Below, in pieces: positions 1 through 10,120 of a stretch of 64,000 nt of DNA. Position 1 is the first letter of the stretch. Every line of letters begins with the position of its first letter. The stretch lies in contig DBMJ01000011.1 of NCBI GenBank assembly GCA_002298125.1, positions 62,001 to 126,000 of the forward strand, given 5' to 3'. The position numbers and the translations under genes are program-made. The notes below the pieces were generated by a model. It saw only the letters and a program-made list of their open reading frames with translations. It had not been told where the DNA came from and did not search any database. This DNA is from Clostridium sp. UBA701 (GTDB lineage: Bacteria > Bacillota > Clostridia > Clostridiales > Clostridiaceae).

Positions 1-3000
1 TCTATTACAGTCTTAGAAACCTTTGCTCTTATGCGTAGGTCTTCCTTTGAGATAAACTCTCCCTCTTTTCTTGCCTCAACAATGCTCTTAGCAGCATTTT
101 CACCTACTCCTTGTAGTGCTTGTATAGGCGGTCTTAATGAATTCCCTTCAATGGTAAATTTCTGTGCCTGGGATTTATATAAATCAACCTTAAGGAGGTT
201 ATATCCTCTCTTATACATCTCAAAGGCTATTTCTAAAATAGTAAGCAATCCCTTATCCTTTTGGGTCATATTATTTCCTATGTTGTTTAGCTCCTCCATC
301 TTATTATAAACTGCTTCCTCACCCATAGAAATAAGTTCAGCATCAAAATCATCAGCTCTTACAGTAAAATAGGTAGCATAATATGCTAATGGATAATAGA
401 CTTTATAATAAGCAATTCTTACAGCCATCATAACATAAGCTACAGCATGGCCTTTAGGGAACATATACTTTATCTTATTACAGGATTCAATATACCAATC
501 TGGAACCTTATTTTCCTTCATAACTAGAATATCTTCATCTCTAAGGCCCTTTCCCTTTCGAACTCTTTCCATAATGGTAAAGGCGGTCTTAGGTGGTACT
601 CCCTGATACATCAAATATACCATGATATCATCTCTTGTGGAAATACAGTCCTTAAGTGTGGTCATGCCCTCCTTAATATAGTATTGGGCATTATTAAGCC
701 AAACGTCTGTACCGTGAGAAAGTCCTGAAATACGAACTAGATCAGCAAAGCTTTCAGGCTTAGTGTCAATTAGCATCTGTCTTACAAATTTCGTTCCAAA
801 TTCAGGAAGTCCATAGGTTCCTACATCACAATGCAATTCTTCTCTCGTAATCCCCAGCGCCTCTGGTGAGGTAAACAAACTCATAACCTTTGGATCTGCA
901 AGAGGAATTTTTTTTGGATCAAGACCTGTTAAATCTTGAAGCATTCTAAGTACCGTTGGGTCATCATGACCTAAGATATCCAGTTTAAGAAGTCTTCCAC
1001 TTATAGAATGATAGTCAAAGTGAGTTGTTATAATATCTGAATTTGAATCATCTGCAGGATGTTGAATAGGTGTAAAATTGAATATTTCATTATCCCTTGG
1101 TACAACCATAATCCCGCCTGGATGCTGTCCTGTAGTACGTTTTATACCTGTACACCCGATAGTAAGCCTGTCTATTTCAGCTTGGGGAACCACTACATTT
1201 TTTTCATCCAAATATTTTTTTACAAAACCATAGGCAGTTTTTTCTGCAACGGTACCTATGGTGCCTGCCTTAAAAACAAAGCCTTTCCCAAATAAAACCT
1301 CAGTATACTTATGTACCACTGCCTGATATTCTCCAGAAAAGTTTAAATCTATATCCGGCTCTTTGTCCCCTTCAAAACCAAGGAAGGTTTCAAAGGGAAT
1401 ATCATGGCCATCTTTTATATATACTGAGCCACAGTTAGGACAGTTCTTATCTGGTAAATCAGCCCCAGAGCTAATGGAGCCATCAGTAATAAATTCGCTG
1501 TTTTTGCATTCTGGGCAAACATAATGAGGTGGAAGTCCATTTACCTCTGTAATATTACTCATTGTTGCAACAAAGGAGGAGCCTACAGAACCTCTAGAGC
1601 CTACTAGGTATCCATCTTCAAGAGATTTTGCTACAAGCTTTTGAGCAATTAGATAAAGCACTGCGTACCCGTTATTAATAATAGAATTTAACTCCTTATC
1701 CAATCTCTTTTGAACTACCTCTGGAAGCACCTCTCCATATATGGCATGAGCTTTTGCCAAGGTCATATTTTTTATATCCTCTTCTGCCCCATCTATCTTC
1801 GGTGGAAAGGTTTCATCAGGTATAGGTTTTATCTCATCTATCATATCCGCAATTAGGTTAGTATTTTTTATTACTACCTCTTCTGCTACTTCTTTGCCTA
1901 AGTATTCAAATTCCTGAAGCATTTCCTTTGTGTTCCTAAGATATAGAGGTGCCTGTTCATCTGCATCATTAAAGCCTTGTCCCGCCATCAAAATTCTTCT
2001 AAAAACCTCGTCCTCAGGATCTAAAAAGTGCACATCACAGGTTGCCACTGTAGGTTTTTTATAATGTTTCCCAAGTTCATATATTTTTTTATTAATATCC
2101 TTTAATTGTTCATCATCCTTAACTGTTCCATTTCTAGTCATAAACTTATTGTTGCCAATTGGTTGTATCTCAAGATAATCGTATAATTCTACTACTTCTT
2201 TTAATTCCTCTATTGATTTGCCTGATAGTATCTCTTTATATATCTGACCAGCTTCACAGGCAGAGCCAATTATCAAGCCCTCTTTATGAGACATAAGAAG
2301 GCTCTTTGGAATTCTAGGACGTTTAAAAAAGTAATCCAAATTAGAATAGGATATTAGCTTATATAGATTTTTTAGCCCTACTTGATTTTTTACTAATATA
2401 ATCATATGGTAGGTATTTAATTTTTTAACATCAATGGTATTTAAATAGTTCTCATTTAGCTGTTTCAGACTTATTACTTCTCTTTGCTCAAGTGTATCAA
2501 AACACTTAAGCAATATCTGTGCAGTAGCTTTTGCATCATCTACTGCCCTGTGATGATTTTCAAGATTTATTCCTAAATGCTTTGCTACTATATCGAGCTT
2601 ATATCTTTTAAGCTCTGGAAATAAAAATTTTGCAAGAGGAATAGTGTCCATAATAGCGTTATCTAATTGTATATTCATATCCGTACATACTTTTCTTATA
2701 AAGGATATATCAAAAGATGCATTATGGGCAACCAGTACTGAATCCCCTGCAAATCCTATAAATTCTTTAATAATCTCCTCAATCTTTGGAGCATTTTCAA
2801 CCATAGAAGGATTTATTCCCGTAAGCTCCTGAATTTTATAAGGAATATTCCTATTAGGGTTAACAAAGGTGCTGAAGGTATCTACGATTTTCCCATTACA
2901 AATTTTAACTGCACCTATCTCTATTATCTTATCCTCTGTGGGAGAAAACCCAGTAGTTTCTATATCTAAAACCACAAAGGAGCCTCTTATATCTTGAGCC

Positions 3001-4214
3001 TTACAGCCCTGAACAATAGGTACTCCATCGTCTACAAAATAAGCCTCTACTCCATATAAAACCTTTATTTTATACTTCTTTGCAGCATCCATAGCTTCTG
3101 GAAAAGCTTGAACTACACCATGATCCGTAATTGCAATAGCATTATGTCCCCACTTAGCAGCTCGAGCTATTAACTTTGAGGTGCTGCTAACTCCATCCAT
3201 AGAGCTCATCTGTGTATGAAGATGCAGTTCCACCCTCTTCTCTTTAGCATCATCAAGCTTTTCACTCTTTGAAGCCTTCACAATGTCTCTAGCCATTATA
3301 ACTACTTCTCTTGCATAGGCATCATTTACAGCCTCTCCTCTAACCTTACAGAAAAGTCCTTCATTTATCTCCTCTAAAACCCTATCCATATCCTTGGGCT
3401 TAGGAAAGCATTTAACTGTTATAGAACCCTTTAAATCCGTAATATTAAAGGTGATTATCTTTTTTCCACTTCTAGTGTCAATAATCTTTGTTTTAAATAT
3501 TTCTCCTTGAATAGTTACAACACCACTGGCTTCATCGATGGAGTTAATAGAAATAATCTCATCTCTAATATCTTTTCCCATGATTACATCTTCGTTCATT
3601 GCACTGTTTTGCACATTTGTCTTAGTATTATTTACTTCTTTAACTTCAGTGGTAACCACAGTGTTTTTAATAATGGTTATATTTTCTTGCTCTTTTTTGT
3701 TAAAGTAATCCTGAGTTACTATAGTTCCATCATGGTGTAGAATAACATTGCATTTTCTCCCAAAAATATCTCTAATTACTGAGGATAATGCTCTCTCTAG
3801 ATCCTTTCCTCTAAGAATTTTTATTACAAATTCATTATTATTACAGATTTTTATTTCATTTTCTTTTATTTCCAGCTTTGAACTTAAAAGAAAATCCTTT
3901 GCCACTGGTATCTCAGCAGATACCATACTAATTACGTCCATCCAATAGGTAGTGGTAATTTCTTCTACACTTGCATCTACCACTTCCTTGTAAAAGCATA
4001 AATCAAAGCTGCAGTAATCACCAATTTTCTTGTTAAAGGCATCATTAAGCTTAGATTTTTCTGCAGGAGTAATATCTCTACAGCACTTTAAAATGAACTT
4101 CACCTTATTACTTTTCTTCATATATTGAATTTTATGAAGACTTATGTCTTCTATTATTTGCTCGTCATTAAAGGACAGTTCCTTTGTCAGTAGTTGTGAA
4201 TAATTATTACTCAT
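1..4214 (-). CDS. polC: DNA polymerase III alpha subunit, PolC type (3' end cut by window)
   Basis: This is the replicative DNA polymerase of low-GC Gram-positives, which carries its own proofreading exonuclease. The visible 1404 codons run from an ATG preceded by GGAGG. In order they show an N-terminal/OB region, a PHP domain with an HLHT motif near residue 330, a DEDDh exonuclease inserted in PHP (DIETTG near 416), a four-cysteine zinc site (CPEC and CPNC, about 896-927) and the C-family polymerase motif PDIDLNFSGEYQ near 953. The frame is open to base 1; from the usual PolC ending I infer that only about 20-30 residues are missing. It lies 28 bp after ispG and ends the uppS-to-polC run. 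Confidence 0.97.
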   Translation of the reverse strand, partial: MSNNYSQLLTKELSFNDEQIIEDISLHKIQYMKKSNKVKFILKCCRDITPAEKSKLNDAFNKKIGDYCSFDLCFYKEVVDASVEEITTTYWMDVISMVSAEIPVAKDFLLSSKLEIKENEIKICNNNEFVIKILRGKDLERALSSVIRDIFGRKCNVILHHDGTIVTQDYFNKKEQENITIIKNTVVTTEVKEVNNTKTNVQNSAMNEDVIMGKDIRDEIISINSIDEASGVVTIQGEIFKTKIIDTRSGKKIITFNITDLKGSITVKCFPKPKDMDRVLEEINEGLFCKVRGEAVNDAYAREVVIMARDIVKASKSEKLDDAKEKRVELHLHTQMSSMDGVSSTSKLIARAAKWGHNAIAITDHGVVQAFPEAMDAAKKYKIKVLYGVEAYFVDDGVPIVQGCKAQDIRGSFVVLDIETTGFSPTEDKIIEIGAVKICNGKIVDTFSTFVNPNRNIPYKIQELTGINPSMVENAPKIEEIIKEFIGFAGDSVLVAHNASFDISFIRKVCTDMNIQLDNAIMDTIPLAKFLFPELKRYKLDIVAKHLGINLENHHRAVDDAKATAQILLKCFDTLEQREVISLKQLNENYLNTIDVKKLNTYHMIILVKNQVGLKNLYKLISYSNLDYFFKRPRIPKSLLMSHKEGLIIGSACEAGQIYKEILSGKSIEELKEVVELYDYLEIQPIGNNKFMTRNGTVKDDEQLKDINKKIYELGKHYKKPTVATCDVHFLDPEDEVFRRILMAGQGFNDADEQAPLYLRNTKEMLQEFEYLGKEVAEEVVIKNTNLIADMIDEIKPIPDETFPPKIDGAEEDIKNMTLAKAHAIYGEVLPEVVQKRLDKELNSIINNGYAVLYLIAQKLVAKSLEDGYLVGSRGSVGSSFVATMSNITEVNGLPPHYVCPECKNSEFITDGSISSGADLPDKNCPNCGSVYIKDGHDIPFETFLGFEGDKEPDIDLNFSGEYQAVVHKYTEVLFGKGFVFKAGTIGTVAEKTAYGFVKKYLDEKNVVVPQAEIDRLTIGCTGIKRTTGQHPGGIMVVPRDNEIFNFTPIQHPADDSNSDIITTHFDYHSISGRLLKLDILGHDDPTVLRMLQDLTGLDPKKIPLADPKVMSLFTSPEALGITREELHCDVGTYGLPEFGTKFVRQMLIDTKPESFADLVRISGLSHGTDVWLNNAQYYIKEGMTTLKDCISTRDDIMVYLMYQGVPPKTAFTIMERVRKGKGLRDEDILVMKENKVPDWYIESCNKIKYMFPKGHAVAYVMMAVRIAYYKVYYPLAYYATYFTVRADDFDAELISMGEEAVYNKMEELNNIGNNMTQKDKGLLTILEIAFEMYKRGYNLLKVDLYKSQAQKFTIEGNSLRPPIQALQGVGENAAKSIVEARKEGEFISKEDLRIRAKVSKTVI

Positions 4215-4242
4215 CTGTGTGCCTCCAGGAAAAATTAATAAA

Positions 4243-5292
4243 TTACATCTTTTCTATTTCTTTAATAAGCTCCTCCACCAATTCATCCTCTTTAACCTTT
4301 TTTATAATAACTCCCTTTTTGAATATAAGGCCCTCTCCATTTCCACCTGCAATTCCAATGTCAGCCTCTCTAGCTTCTCCAGGGCCATTTACTACACAGC
4401 CCATTACAGCCACCTTAATATTCTTGTCCATAGAAGCTAACCTTTTTTCAACCTCTTCTGCTATAGCTATGAGGTTAATCTGGGTTCTACCACAGGTAGG
4501 ACAGGATATAAACTCTACACCTTCATTAATATATCCTAGTGATCTTAGTATATCTTTTCCAACTCTAATCTCCTCTACAGGATCACCTGTAAGGGATACT
4601 CTTATAGTATCTCCTATGCCCTCACTCAAAAGAGCTCCGATGCCTATGGAGGATTTAATAGTACCTCTCCAAAGGGTACCAGCTTCAGTAACTCCAATAT
4701 GCAGTGGATAATTTACTCTATTTGATAAAAGTCTATAAGAGTCTATCATTACAGGCACTCTTGAAGATTTTATAGAGATTACTATATCGTTAAAATTCAT
4801 CTTTTCAAGTATATCCACATGTCTTAAGGCGCTTTCTACCAATGCCTCCGCACAGGGTGAACCATATCTCTCTAATAAATCTTTTTCAAGAGAGCCAGAG
4901 TTTACTCCAATTCTAATTGGAATGTTCTTTTCTTTAGCTTTTTTTGAAACCATCTCAACCCTATCTATGCTGCCGATGTTTCCTGGATTTATTCTAAGGG
5001 CACTAATACCATTATCAATGGCTTTAAGTGCTAATTTATAGTCAAAATGTATGTCTGCTACAACTGGGAGCCTAGTTCCATTGCAAATTTTTACTAGTGC
5101 ATCACAAGCCTCCATGTCTGGTACTGCACACCTTATTATGTCACAGCCTACATCTTCAAGTGCACTTATCTGCCTTAAGGTACTACCTGCATCTCTAGTA
5201 TCTGTATTAGTCATGGATTGAACGGAAATAGGAGCATCTCCCCCAACGAACATACTACCTACTTTAACCTTATGTGTTTTCTTTCTCTCCAT
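4243..5292 (-). CDS. ispG: 4-hydroxy-3-methylbut-2-en-1-yl diphosphate synthase (IspG/GcpE)
   Basis: IspG is the [4Fe-4S] enzyme that converts methylerythritol cyclodiphosphate to HMBPP, the penultimate step of the MEP isoprenoid pathway. At 349 residues it is the short bacterial form: an N-terminal TIM barrel and a C-terminal iron-sulfur domain. Cluster ligands are visible as C264 and C267 (SCPTCG), C299 (MGCVVNGPGE) and E306 in the same motif. The ATG follows AGGAG. It sits between rseP (11 bp) and polC, with dxr of the same pathway two genes upstream, so the two MEP steps are probably co-transcribed. Confidence 0.97.
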   Translation of the reverse strand: MERKKTHKVKVGSMFVGGDAPISVQSMTNTDTRDAGSTLRQISALEDVGCDIIRCAVPDMEACDALVKICNGTRLPVVADIHFDYKLALKAIDNGISALRINPGNIGSIDRVEMVSKKAKEKNIPIRIGVNSGSLEKDLLERYGSPCAEALVESALRHVDILEKMNFNDIVISIKSSRVPVMIDSYRLLSNRVNYPLHIGVTEAGTLWRGTIKSSIGIGALLSEGIGDTIRVSLTGDPVEEIRVGKDILRSLGYINEGVEFISCPTCGRTQINLIAIAEEVEKRLASMDKNIKVAVMGCVVNGPGEAREADIGIAGGNGEGLIFKKGVIIKKVKEDELVEELIKEIEKM

Positions 5293-5303
5293 TTTTTCAT
5301 CTC

Positions 5304-6320
5304 CTATAGTGAAATTGGGTATAATATGTCCTTGATTATCACAAGCACCATTATGGCCATTAATATTGCAAAACCAATATAATTTACAAATCCAATTTTG
5401 TTATCGTCTATTTTCTTCCCACTTATTAGTTCAACTAATAAAATAAATATCCATCCTCCATCTAGTGCAGGGAATGGTATTATATTAAATATTCCAAGCT
5501 GTACACTTAAAAAGGCCATAAAATTTAACAACACCCAAATTCCCGCCTTAGCAGCTTGAGCAGATACCTTAATTATAGTCACAGGTCCTCCTATATCAGA
5601 TGCAGAAGCCTTCCCCGTAACTAAGGTTTTAAGAGCAATGAATACCTGTTTAGTAAGAGAAACACACTGGTTTACACCATAGTCTACAGATTGAATAAAA
5701 CCAGGTTTTTCTTTAAAGGTTGGAAATACCCCAATTATAAATCTCTTTTCCTCATTGTCAAAACTGGGACTTATCTTAATAGTATCTTTAACACCATTTC
5801 TTTCAAGAACCAGATTTATAGGCTGCCCCTTGGTGGTATAAACTTCAGTTTGAAAATCCTCCCAAGTGGTAATTTTAGAATTGTTGGCCTTTACAATTTT
5901 ATCACCCTTTTGAATACCGGCTATTGCAGCAGGACTATCTGGTACCACGTCACTAATAACTGGCACGTTAAAGCCCCGCGAACCAACTAAGCTAAATAAA
6001 ACTACTGCAAATAATAGATTCATAATAGGACCTGCTGCAATAATACTCAGCTTTCTTCCTGCACTTTTACTAGAAAAAGAACGCATATCCTCAACATGTG
6101 AGTCTTCTCCAAGCATCTTTACATAGCCACCAATAGGTAAGGCCTTTATTAAATACTCTGTTTCCTTTCCCTTAATCCCGAATAATCTTGGCCCCATGCC
6201 AATCGAAAATTCTTCAACCTTTACCCCATTTAACTTTGCCAAGGTAAAGTGTCCCAATTCATGAATCAAAACCAGAACTCCAAAGGCCAGTAATGCACCT
6301 ATGATATATAAAATATTCAA
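5304..6320 (-). CDS. rseP: Site-2 intramembrane zinc metalloprotease, RseP/RasP family
   Basis: This is a membrane-embedded protease of the S2P family, which in relatives cleaves anti-sigma factors and remnant signal peptides within the bilayer. Zinc site HELGH is at residues 20-24 in the first transmembrane helix, a PDZ domain spans roughly 110-200, and the third ligand lies in the ALDGG motif near 285-289. At 338 residues it is of normal length. The start is TTG, seven bases after GGAGG. It is packed between dxr and ispG. The substrate in this organism is not deducible from the sequence. Confidence 0.95.
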   Translation of the reverse strand: MNILYIIGALLAFGVLVLIHELGHFTLAKLNGVKVEEFSIGMGPRLFGIKGKETEYLIKALPIGGYVKMLGEDSHVEDMRSFSSKSAGRKLSIIAAGPIMNLLFAVVLFSLVGSRGFNVPVISDVVPDSPAAIAGIQKGDKIVKANNSKITTWEDFQTEVYTTKGQPINLVLERNGVKDTIKISPSFDNEEKRFIIGVFPTFKEKPGFIQSVDYGVNQCVSLTKQVFIALKTLVTGKASASDIGGPVTIIKVSAQAAKAGIWVLLNFMAFLSVQLGIFNIIPFPALDGGWIFILLVELISGKKIDDNKIGFVNYIGFAILMAIMVLVIIKDILYPISL

Positions 6321-6332
6321 GACAACGCCTCC

Positions 6333-7490
6333 TTAAACACCATACTTGCTGTAAATATAATCTTTTACTCTTTTATCTTTTGCAATGATCGTATCTATAG
6401 TAAGCTTCTCTAATCCATCAAACCTATTTAAACACTCTTCTATTATTTCTGGTATCTTAACAAAATCAATAGATTTTTTTAAAAAAAGTTCTACCGCTGC
6501 CTCATTAGCACCGTTTAAAATAGTTGGATATAATGCTCCCTTTTTTCCTGCTTCAAGGGCAAGTGCTAAGCATTTAAAGGTATCTGTGTCTGGTTTTTCA
6601 AAGGTAAGAGAAATGAGGCTCTTAACGTTTAATTTATTGTAGTTTCCTTCAATTCTCTCAGGATAAAAAAGTGCATAGTGTATTGGTAATCTCATATCAG
6701 CACTACCTAGCTGTGCAATAATACTTCCATCAACATATTCTACCATGGAATGAATAACACTCTGTGGGTGCACCACTACCTCTATATCATCATAAGAGGT
6801 ATCAAATAGCCAATGGGCTTCAATTACCTCTAAGCCTTTATTCATAAGAGTGGCAGAATCTATAGTAATTTTGCTGCCCATTACCCAATTTGGGTGCTTT
6901 AATGCATCTTCTACTGTTACCCTTTTTAAATCTTCTTTACTACTACCCCTAAATGGTCCTCCAGAAGCTGTCAAGATTATCTTATCGACTTTATTCTTTT
7001 CATTGCCTTGAAGGCATTGGAAAACAGCAGAATGCTCTGAATCTACCGGTAGAATGTGAACGCCATGTTCCCTGGCTGCTTGAGTTATAATTTCCCCTCC
7101 TACCACTAGAGTCTCCTTGTTGGCTAAGGCAATCTGCTTACCAGCTTTAATTGCAGCTAATGTAGGTTTTAAACCCACCATTCCCATTACAGAGGTTAAA
7201 ACTATATCCACCTCTCTTAAGGTACATATTTTAACCATCCCATCCATACCTGACAGCAGCTCTACCTCAATGCCTTTATCACTACAGTACTGAGAAAATT
7301 TGTCATAAGCCTCACTATGGTTAATGCACACCATCTTTGGCATAAATTCTTCTACTATTGGTATTAAATCCTGCCATCTTTCATTACAGCTAACACCTAT
7401 AATGTTAAATTTATCTTTATTACACCTTATTACCTCAAGTGTCTGTTTACCTATAGATCCTGTAACTCCTAGGATACTTATATTTTTCAT
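6333..7490 (-). CDS. dxr: 1-deoxy-D-xylulose 5-phosphate reductoisomerase
   Basis: Dxr catalyses the first committed MEP-pathway step, making 2-C-methyl-D-erythritol 4-phosphate from DXP with NADPH. The N-terminus carries the dinucleotide-binding GVTGSIGKQT (residues 8-17). The NKETLV motif is at 124-129, and the metal ligands D150 and E152 lie in DSEHS. The 385-residue length is standard. The ATG follows GGAGGTG. The gene ends 12 bp before rseP and begins 15 bp after an AI-2E family membrane gene, so it is inside one transcription unit with cdsA and uppS. Confidence 0.97.
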   Translation of the reverse strand: MKNISILGVTGSIGKQTLEVIRCNKDKFNIIGVSCNERWQDLIPIVEEFMPKMVCINHSEAYDKFSQYCSDKGIEVELLSGMDGMVKICTLREVDIVLTSVMGMVGLKPTLAAIKAGKQIALANKETLVVGGEIITQAAREHGVHILPVDSEHSAVFQCLQGNEKNKVDKIILTASGGPFRGSSKEDLKRVTVEDALKHPNWVMGSKITIDSATLMNKGLEVIEAHWLFDTSYDDIEVVVHPQSVIHSMVEYVDGSIIAQLGSADMRLPIHYALFYPERIEGNYNKLNVKSLISLTFEKPDTDTFKCLALALEAGKKGALYPTILNGANEAAVELFLKKSIDFVKIPEIIEECLNRFDGLEKLTIDTIIAKDKRVKDYIYSKYGV

Positions 7491-7505
7491 AGAACACCTC
7501 CATTA

Positions 7506-8465
7506 CTATAATTCAGTGGTTAATATCTCTTTAACTATTACCATATATAGTGGACCAACTAGTATACCTAGGGTACCTAATGTTTTAAGCCCAATATAAG
7601 AAGACATTAGTATCAGTGCAGGGTTAAGATTTAAGGTTTTGCTAAGATACCTTGCCTCTAACAGCTGCCTTATAATAGCCAAAAGCAAGTACAATAGAAC
7701 CAAGCCTATGGCTACTGCATAGTTTTTATCCAGTAGTTTAATTATTATAAGTGGAATAAAAACCATACTAGTACCAAGATAGGGCATTATATCTAAAACC
7801 CCACATATTACACCAAGAATAACAGCATTTTTTATATTAAGTATAGCAAACCCAAGTATGATTTCAAAGGTATTAAATATAACAAGTCCTATCTCTACCT
7901 TTAAAAATTTATTCAAATATTCTACCCGTTTTACGCCATATTCTACAATCTGTTTATTTAATAATTTATATAATAGATTATAATCTCTTTTTTCCTCGGC
8001 TAAAATAAAATAAGCAGTTATATTACCAATTAAATATATCACGATGCCTTCGGTAGTATATACTGCTCCTTTCCTTAAAAACCCACTGTTCACAATATTT
8101 GAATATGCAGCTTCGATTTTTTTATATAAAATCTCAGGGTTAACTTTAAGAAACTTACACAATTCACTTATTGGTTCTTCTATAGCTTTAATATTAAAAT
8201 TTACAATATGTCCAAGAATAAAGCTGCTAATAAAATATACCACTACAATTGTTGCTAAATTCACTATTAAAAGTGCAATGGCACTCCTAAATTTCGAATT
8301 TTTAAGCTTTAACTTCTCAAGGCCATTATTTAGTGGACTTGCAAAAAAAATCAACAGTAATATTATAATGAAGGGTTTAAATATGGTGGTCACTAGTTTT
8401 GTGACCACCATTAGCACTAAAAGTGCAACTACACAATAAATTAACTTTTTGTATTTATGAAGCAA
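7506..8465 (-). CDS. AI-2E family transporter-like membrane protein
   Basis: This 319-residue protein is almost entirely hydrophobic, with about seven or eight predicted transmembrane segments. Its glycine/proline-rich C-terminal half (PYLGTS, then a late SYIGLKTLG..GPLYM stretch) is typical of the AI-2E/UPF0118 family (YtvI, PerM). Members have been linked to quorum signal, ion or solute transport, but the substrate here is unknown. It starts at TTG after GGGGA, two bases downstream of the cdsA stop, so it is translationally linked to cdsA. It is an extra gene inside the otherwise conserved cdsA-dxr pair. Confidence 0.8.
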   Translation of the reverse strand: MLHKYKKLIYCVVALLVLMVVTKLVTTIFKPFIIILLLIFFASPLNNGLEKLKLKNSKFRSAIALLIVNLATIVVVYFISSFILGHIVNFNIKAIEEPISELCKFLKVNPEILYKKIEAAYSNIVNSGFLRKGAVYTTEGIVIYLIGNITAYFILAEEKRDYNLLYKLLNKQIVEYGVKRVEYLNKFLKVEIGLVIFNTFEIILGFAILNIKNAVILGVICGVLDIMPYLGTSMVFIPLIIIKLLDKNYAVAIGLVLLYLLLAIIRQLLEARYLSKTLNLNPALILMSSYIGLKTLGTLGILVGPLYMVIVKEILTTEL

Positions 8466-8467
8466 AC

Positions 8468-9265
8468 TTACATCCCCAGTATCATTGTTATATAATAATA
8501 TACTACTACGGAAGCAAAAAGTATGCTATCAAATCTATCTAAAATTCCACCATGACCTGGGATAAGATGGCTAAAGTCTTTTACCCCAGCATACCTTTTA
8601 ATACTTGAAGCAACCAGGTCTCCACATTGACATAGTATACCGCAGATAAAACCAATAGCGGCAAAATGATATAGTGCTATGTTTACTCCATATCTTTGTA
8701 TTATGTAACCAAAAATTAAGCAAGCTGCTGTACTTCCTATTAAACCTCCAATAGAACCTTCTATTGTTTTGTTAGGACTAGCCTTTGGACTAATCTTATG
8801 CTTCCCAAAACATCTGCCCACATAATAGGCTGATGTATCACATAGCCAAGAAGATAGGAAAATCAACCAAATTAAGTATCTCCCTTGTTCTTTAAAAAAG
8901 ATTACTGGTATTAGTGAGAAAAAAACAGCAACATAAACAAAGCCTAATAATGTAGCACCACAATCCAAGAAATTGTAGTAAGGAATAAATAAAGGAATTA
9001 CTAGCAGAATTAGAGTTCCTAGGATAATTAACATGGTAAGCAACTGGAAATTAACCTGTTTTCCCATATATAAATAGTAGATAACACAAAATATGTACCC
9101 AATAAAACCTAGTGAATTTATATTTTTTAATTTTAGTACCTTGTAAAATTCCCTCATTCCCAATAAAGACAATATTAACACACCATATTTTAGTATGTCT
9201 CCCCCTACGAATAATAGGGCCACAAGTGGCAGCAACATAAGAGCACCTAAATACCTGTTATTCAT
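8468..9265 (-). CDS. cdsA: Phosphatidate cytidylyltransferase (CDP-diglyceride synthase)
   Basis: CdsA activates phosphatidate with CTP to CDP-diacylglycerol, the branch point for all membrane phospholipids. The 265-residue protein has multiple membrane segments. It carries the CdsA signature near residues 221-246 (S-x-KR, KD, PGHGG, then DRFDS), which holds the catalytic Asp pair. The ATG is preceded by GGGGAG. It follows uppS by 26 bp and is immediately followed by the AI-2E-like gene; uppS-cdsA-dxr-rseP is a widely conserved order. Confidence 0.96.
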   Translation of the reverse strand: MNNRYLGALMLLPLVALLFVGGDILKYGVLILSLLGMREFYKVLKLKNINSLGFIGYIFCVIYYLYMGKQVNFQLLTMLIILGTLILLVIPLFIPYYNFLDCGATLLGFVYVAVFFSLIPVIFFKEQGRYLIWLIFLSSWLCDTSAYYVGRCFGKHKISPKASPNKTIEGSIGGLIGSTAACLIFGYIIQRYGVNIALYHFAAIGFICGILCQCGDLVASSIKRYAGVKDFSHLIPGHGGILDRFDSILFASVVVYYYITMILGM

Positions 9266-9291
9266 TGTTTCACTCCCCTTACATCTAGAAA

Positions 9292-10053
9292 TTACTTTAA
9301 TCCCCCAAAGCGCCTATTTCGTTTTTGATAGTCGGAAATTGCCTGATGCAGATGTTCTTTTTTAAAATCAGGCCATTTTATATTAGAATACCAAAATTCT
9401 GAGTAGGCACATTGCCATAACAAAAAATTACTAATTCTCTGTTCACCACTAGGGCGTATAATTAATTCAGGATCAGGCATATGGGCTGTATAAAGGTAAT
9501 TTCCAAACAACTCTTCATTTATTTTTTCTACATGAACCTTGCCACCTCTTACGTCCTTTACAAGCTCCATAATACCATTGAGTATTTCGCTTCTTCCACC
9601 ATAATTTAATGCCAAATTCAGCGTAAGTCCAGTATTATTTTTAGTGTTTTCATAGGCATGTCGAAGTTCCTTCTGACAGGAGTCTGGCAGAGCACTAATG
9701 TCACCAATTGAATTAATTACGACATTGTTTCTATTTAATTCTTCAAACTCCTTCTTTAAATATTCTACAAGAAGCTTCATAAGGGCTTCCACCTCATCAG
9801 TAGGTCTTTTCCAATTTTCTGTTGAGAAAGCGTAGAGAGTTAGATACTTTATGTTTAGTGAGCTACACTCCTTTACAATTTCTCTAATGGTTTCTACACC
9901 GGCCCTATGCCCCATAAACCTAGGAAGACTTCGCTCTTGAGCCCATCTTCCATTTCCATCCATAATTATTGCTATATGCTTTGGAACATTACTAAGGTCT
10001 ACCTTAGCTTCATCCAGAGAGTAGCTTTTTTTTCGTTTAATAAAACCTAGCAA
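9292..10053 (-). CDS. uppS: Undecaprenyl diphosphate synthase (isoprenyl transferase)
   Basis: UppS adds eight isopentenyl units in cis to farnesyl diphosphate to make the C55 lipid carrier precursor for cell wall synthesis. The active-site block MDGNGRWA begins at residue 31 with catalytic D32. Later family blocks such as YAFSTENWKRP and the C-terminal RPSGE..SNFLLWQ region are also present. The 253-residue length is normal. The start is TTG with GAGGTG six bases upstream. It opens the uppS-cdsA-AI2E-dxr-rseP-ispG-polC run, after a hairpin that follows frr. Confidence 0.97.
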   Translation of the reverse strand: MLGFIKRKKSYSLDEAKVDLSNVPKHIAIIMDGNGRWAQERSLPRFMGHRAGVETIREIVKECSSLNIKYLTLYAFSTENWKRPTDEVEALMKLLVEYLKKEFEELNRNNVVINSIGDISALPDSCQKELRHAYENTKNNTGLTLNLALNYGGRSEILNGIMELVKDVRGGKVHVEKINEELFGNYLYTAHMPDPELIIRPSGEQRISNFLLWQCAYSEFWYSNIKWPDFKKEHLHQAISDYQKRNRRFGGLK

Positions 10054-10087
10054 TCATATCACCTCAATATGTGATAATTATTTAACT

Positions 10088-10111
10088 AATAAAACCTGCT
10101 AAAAGCAGGCT
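10088..10111 (-). terminator. Probable terminator after frr
   Basis: On the minus strand a six-base-pair stem (CCTGCT with AGCAGG, loop TTT) is followed by TTTTATT. The U-tract is short, so partial readthrough into uppS is likely. Confidence 0.5.
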
Positions 10112-10120
10112 CTATTAGGA

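Noticed and set aside
4184..4711. Long plus-strand open frame opposite ispG and the polC start
   Set aside because: It is the antisense shadow of ispG; its translation is serine/leucine-rich, with no family motifs and no ribosome site.
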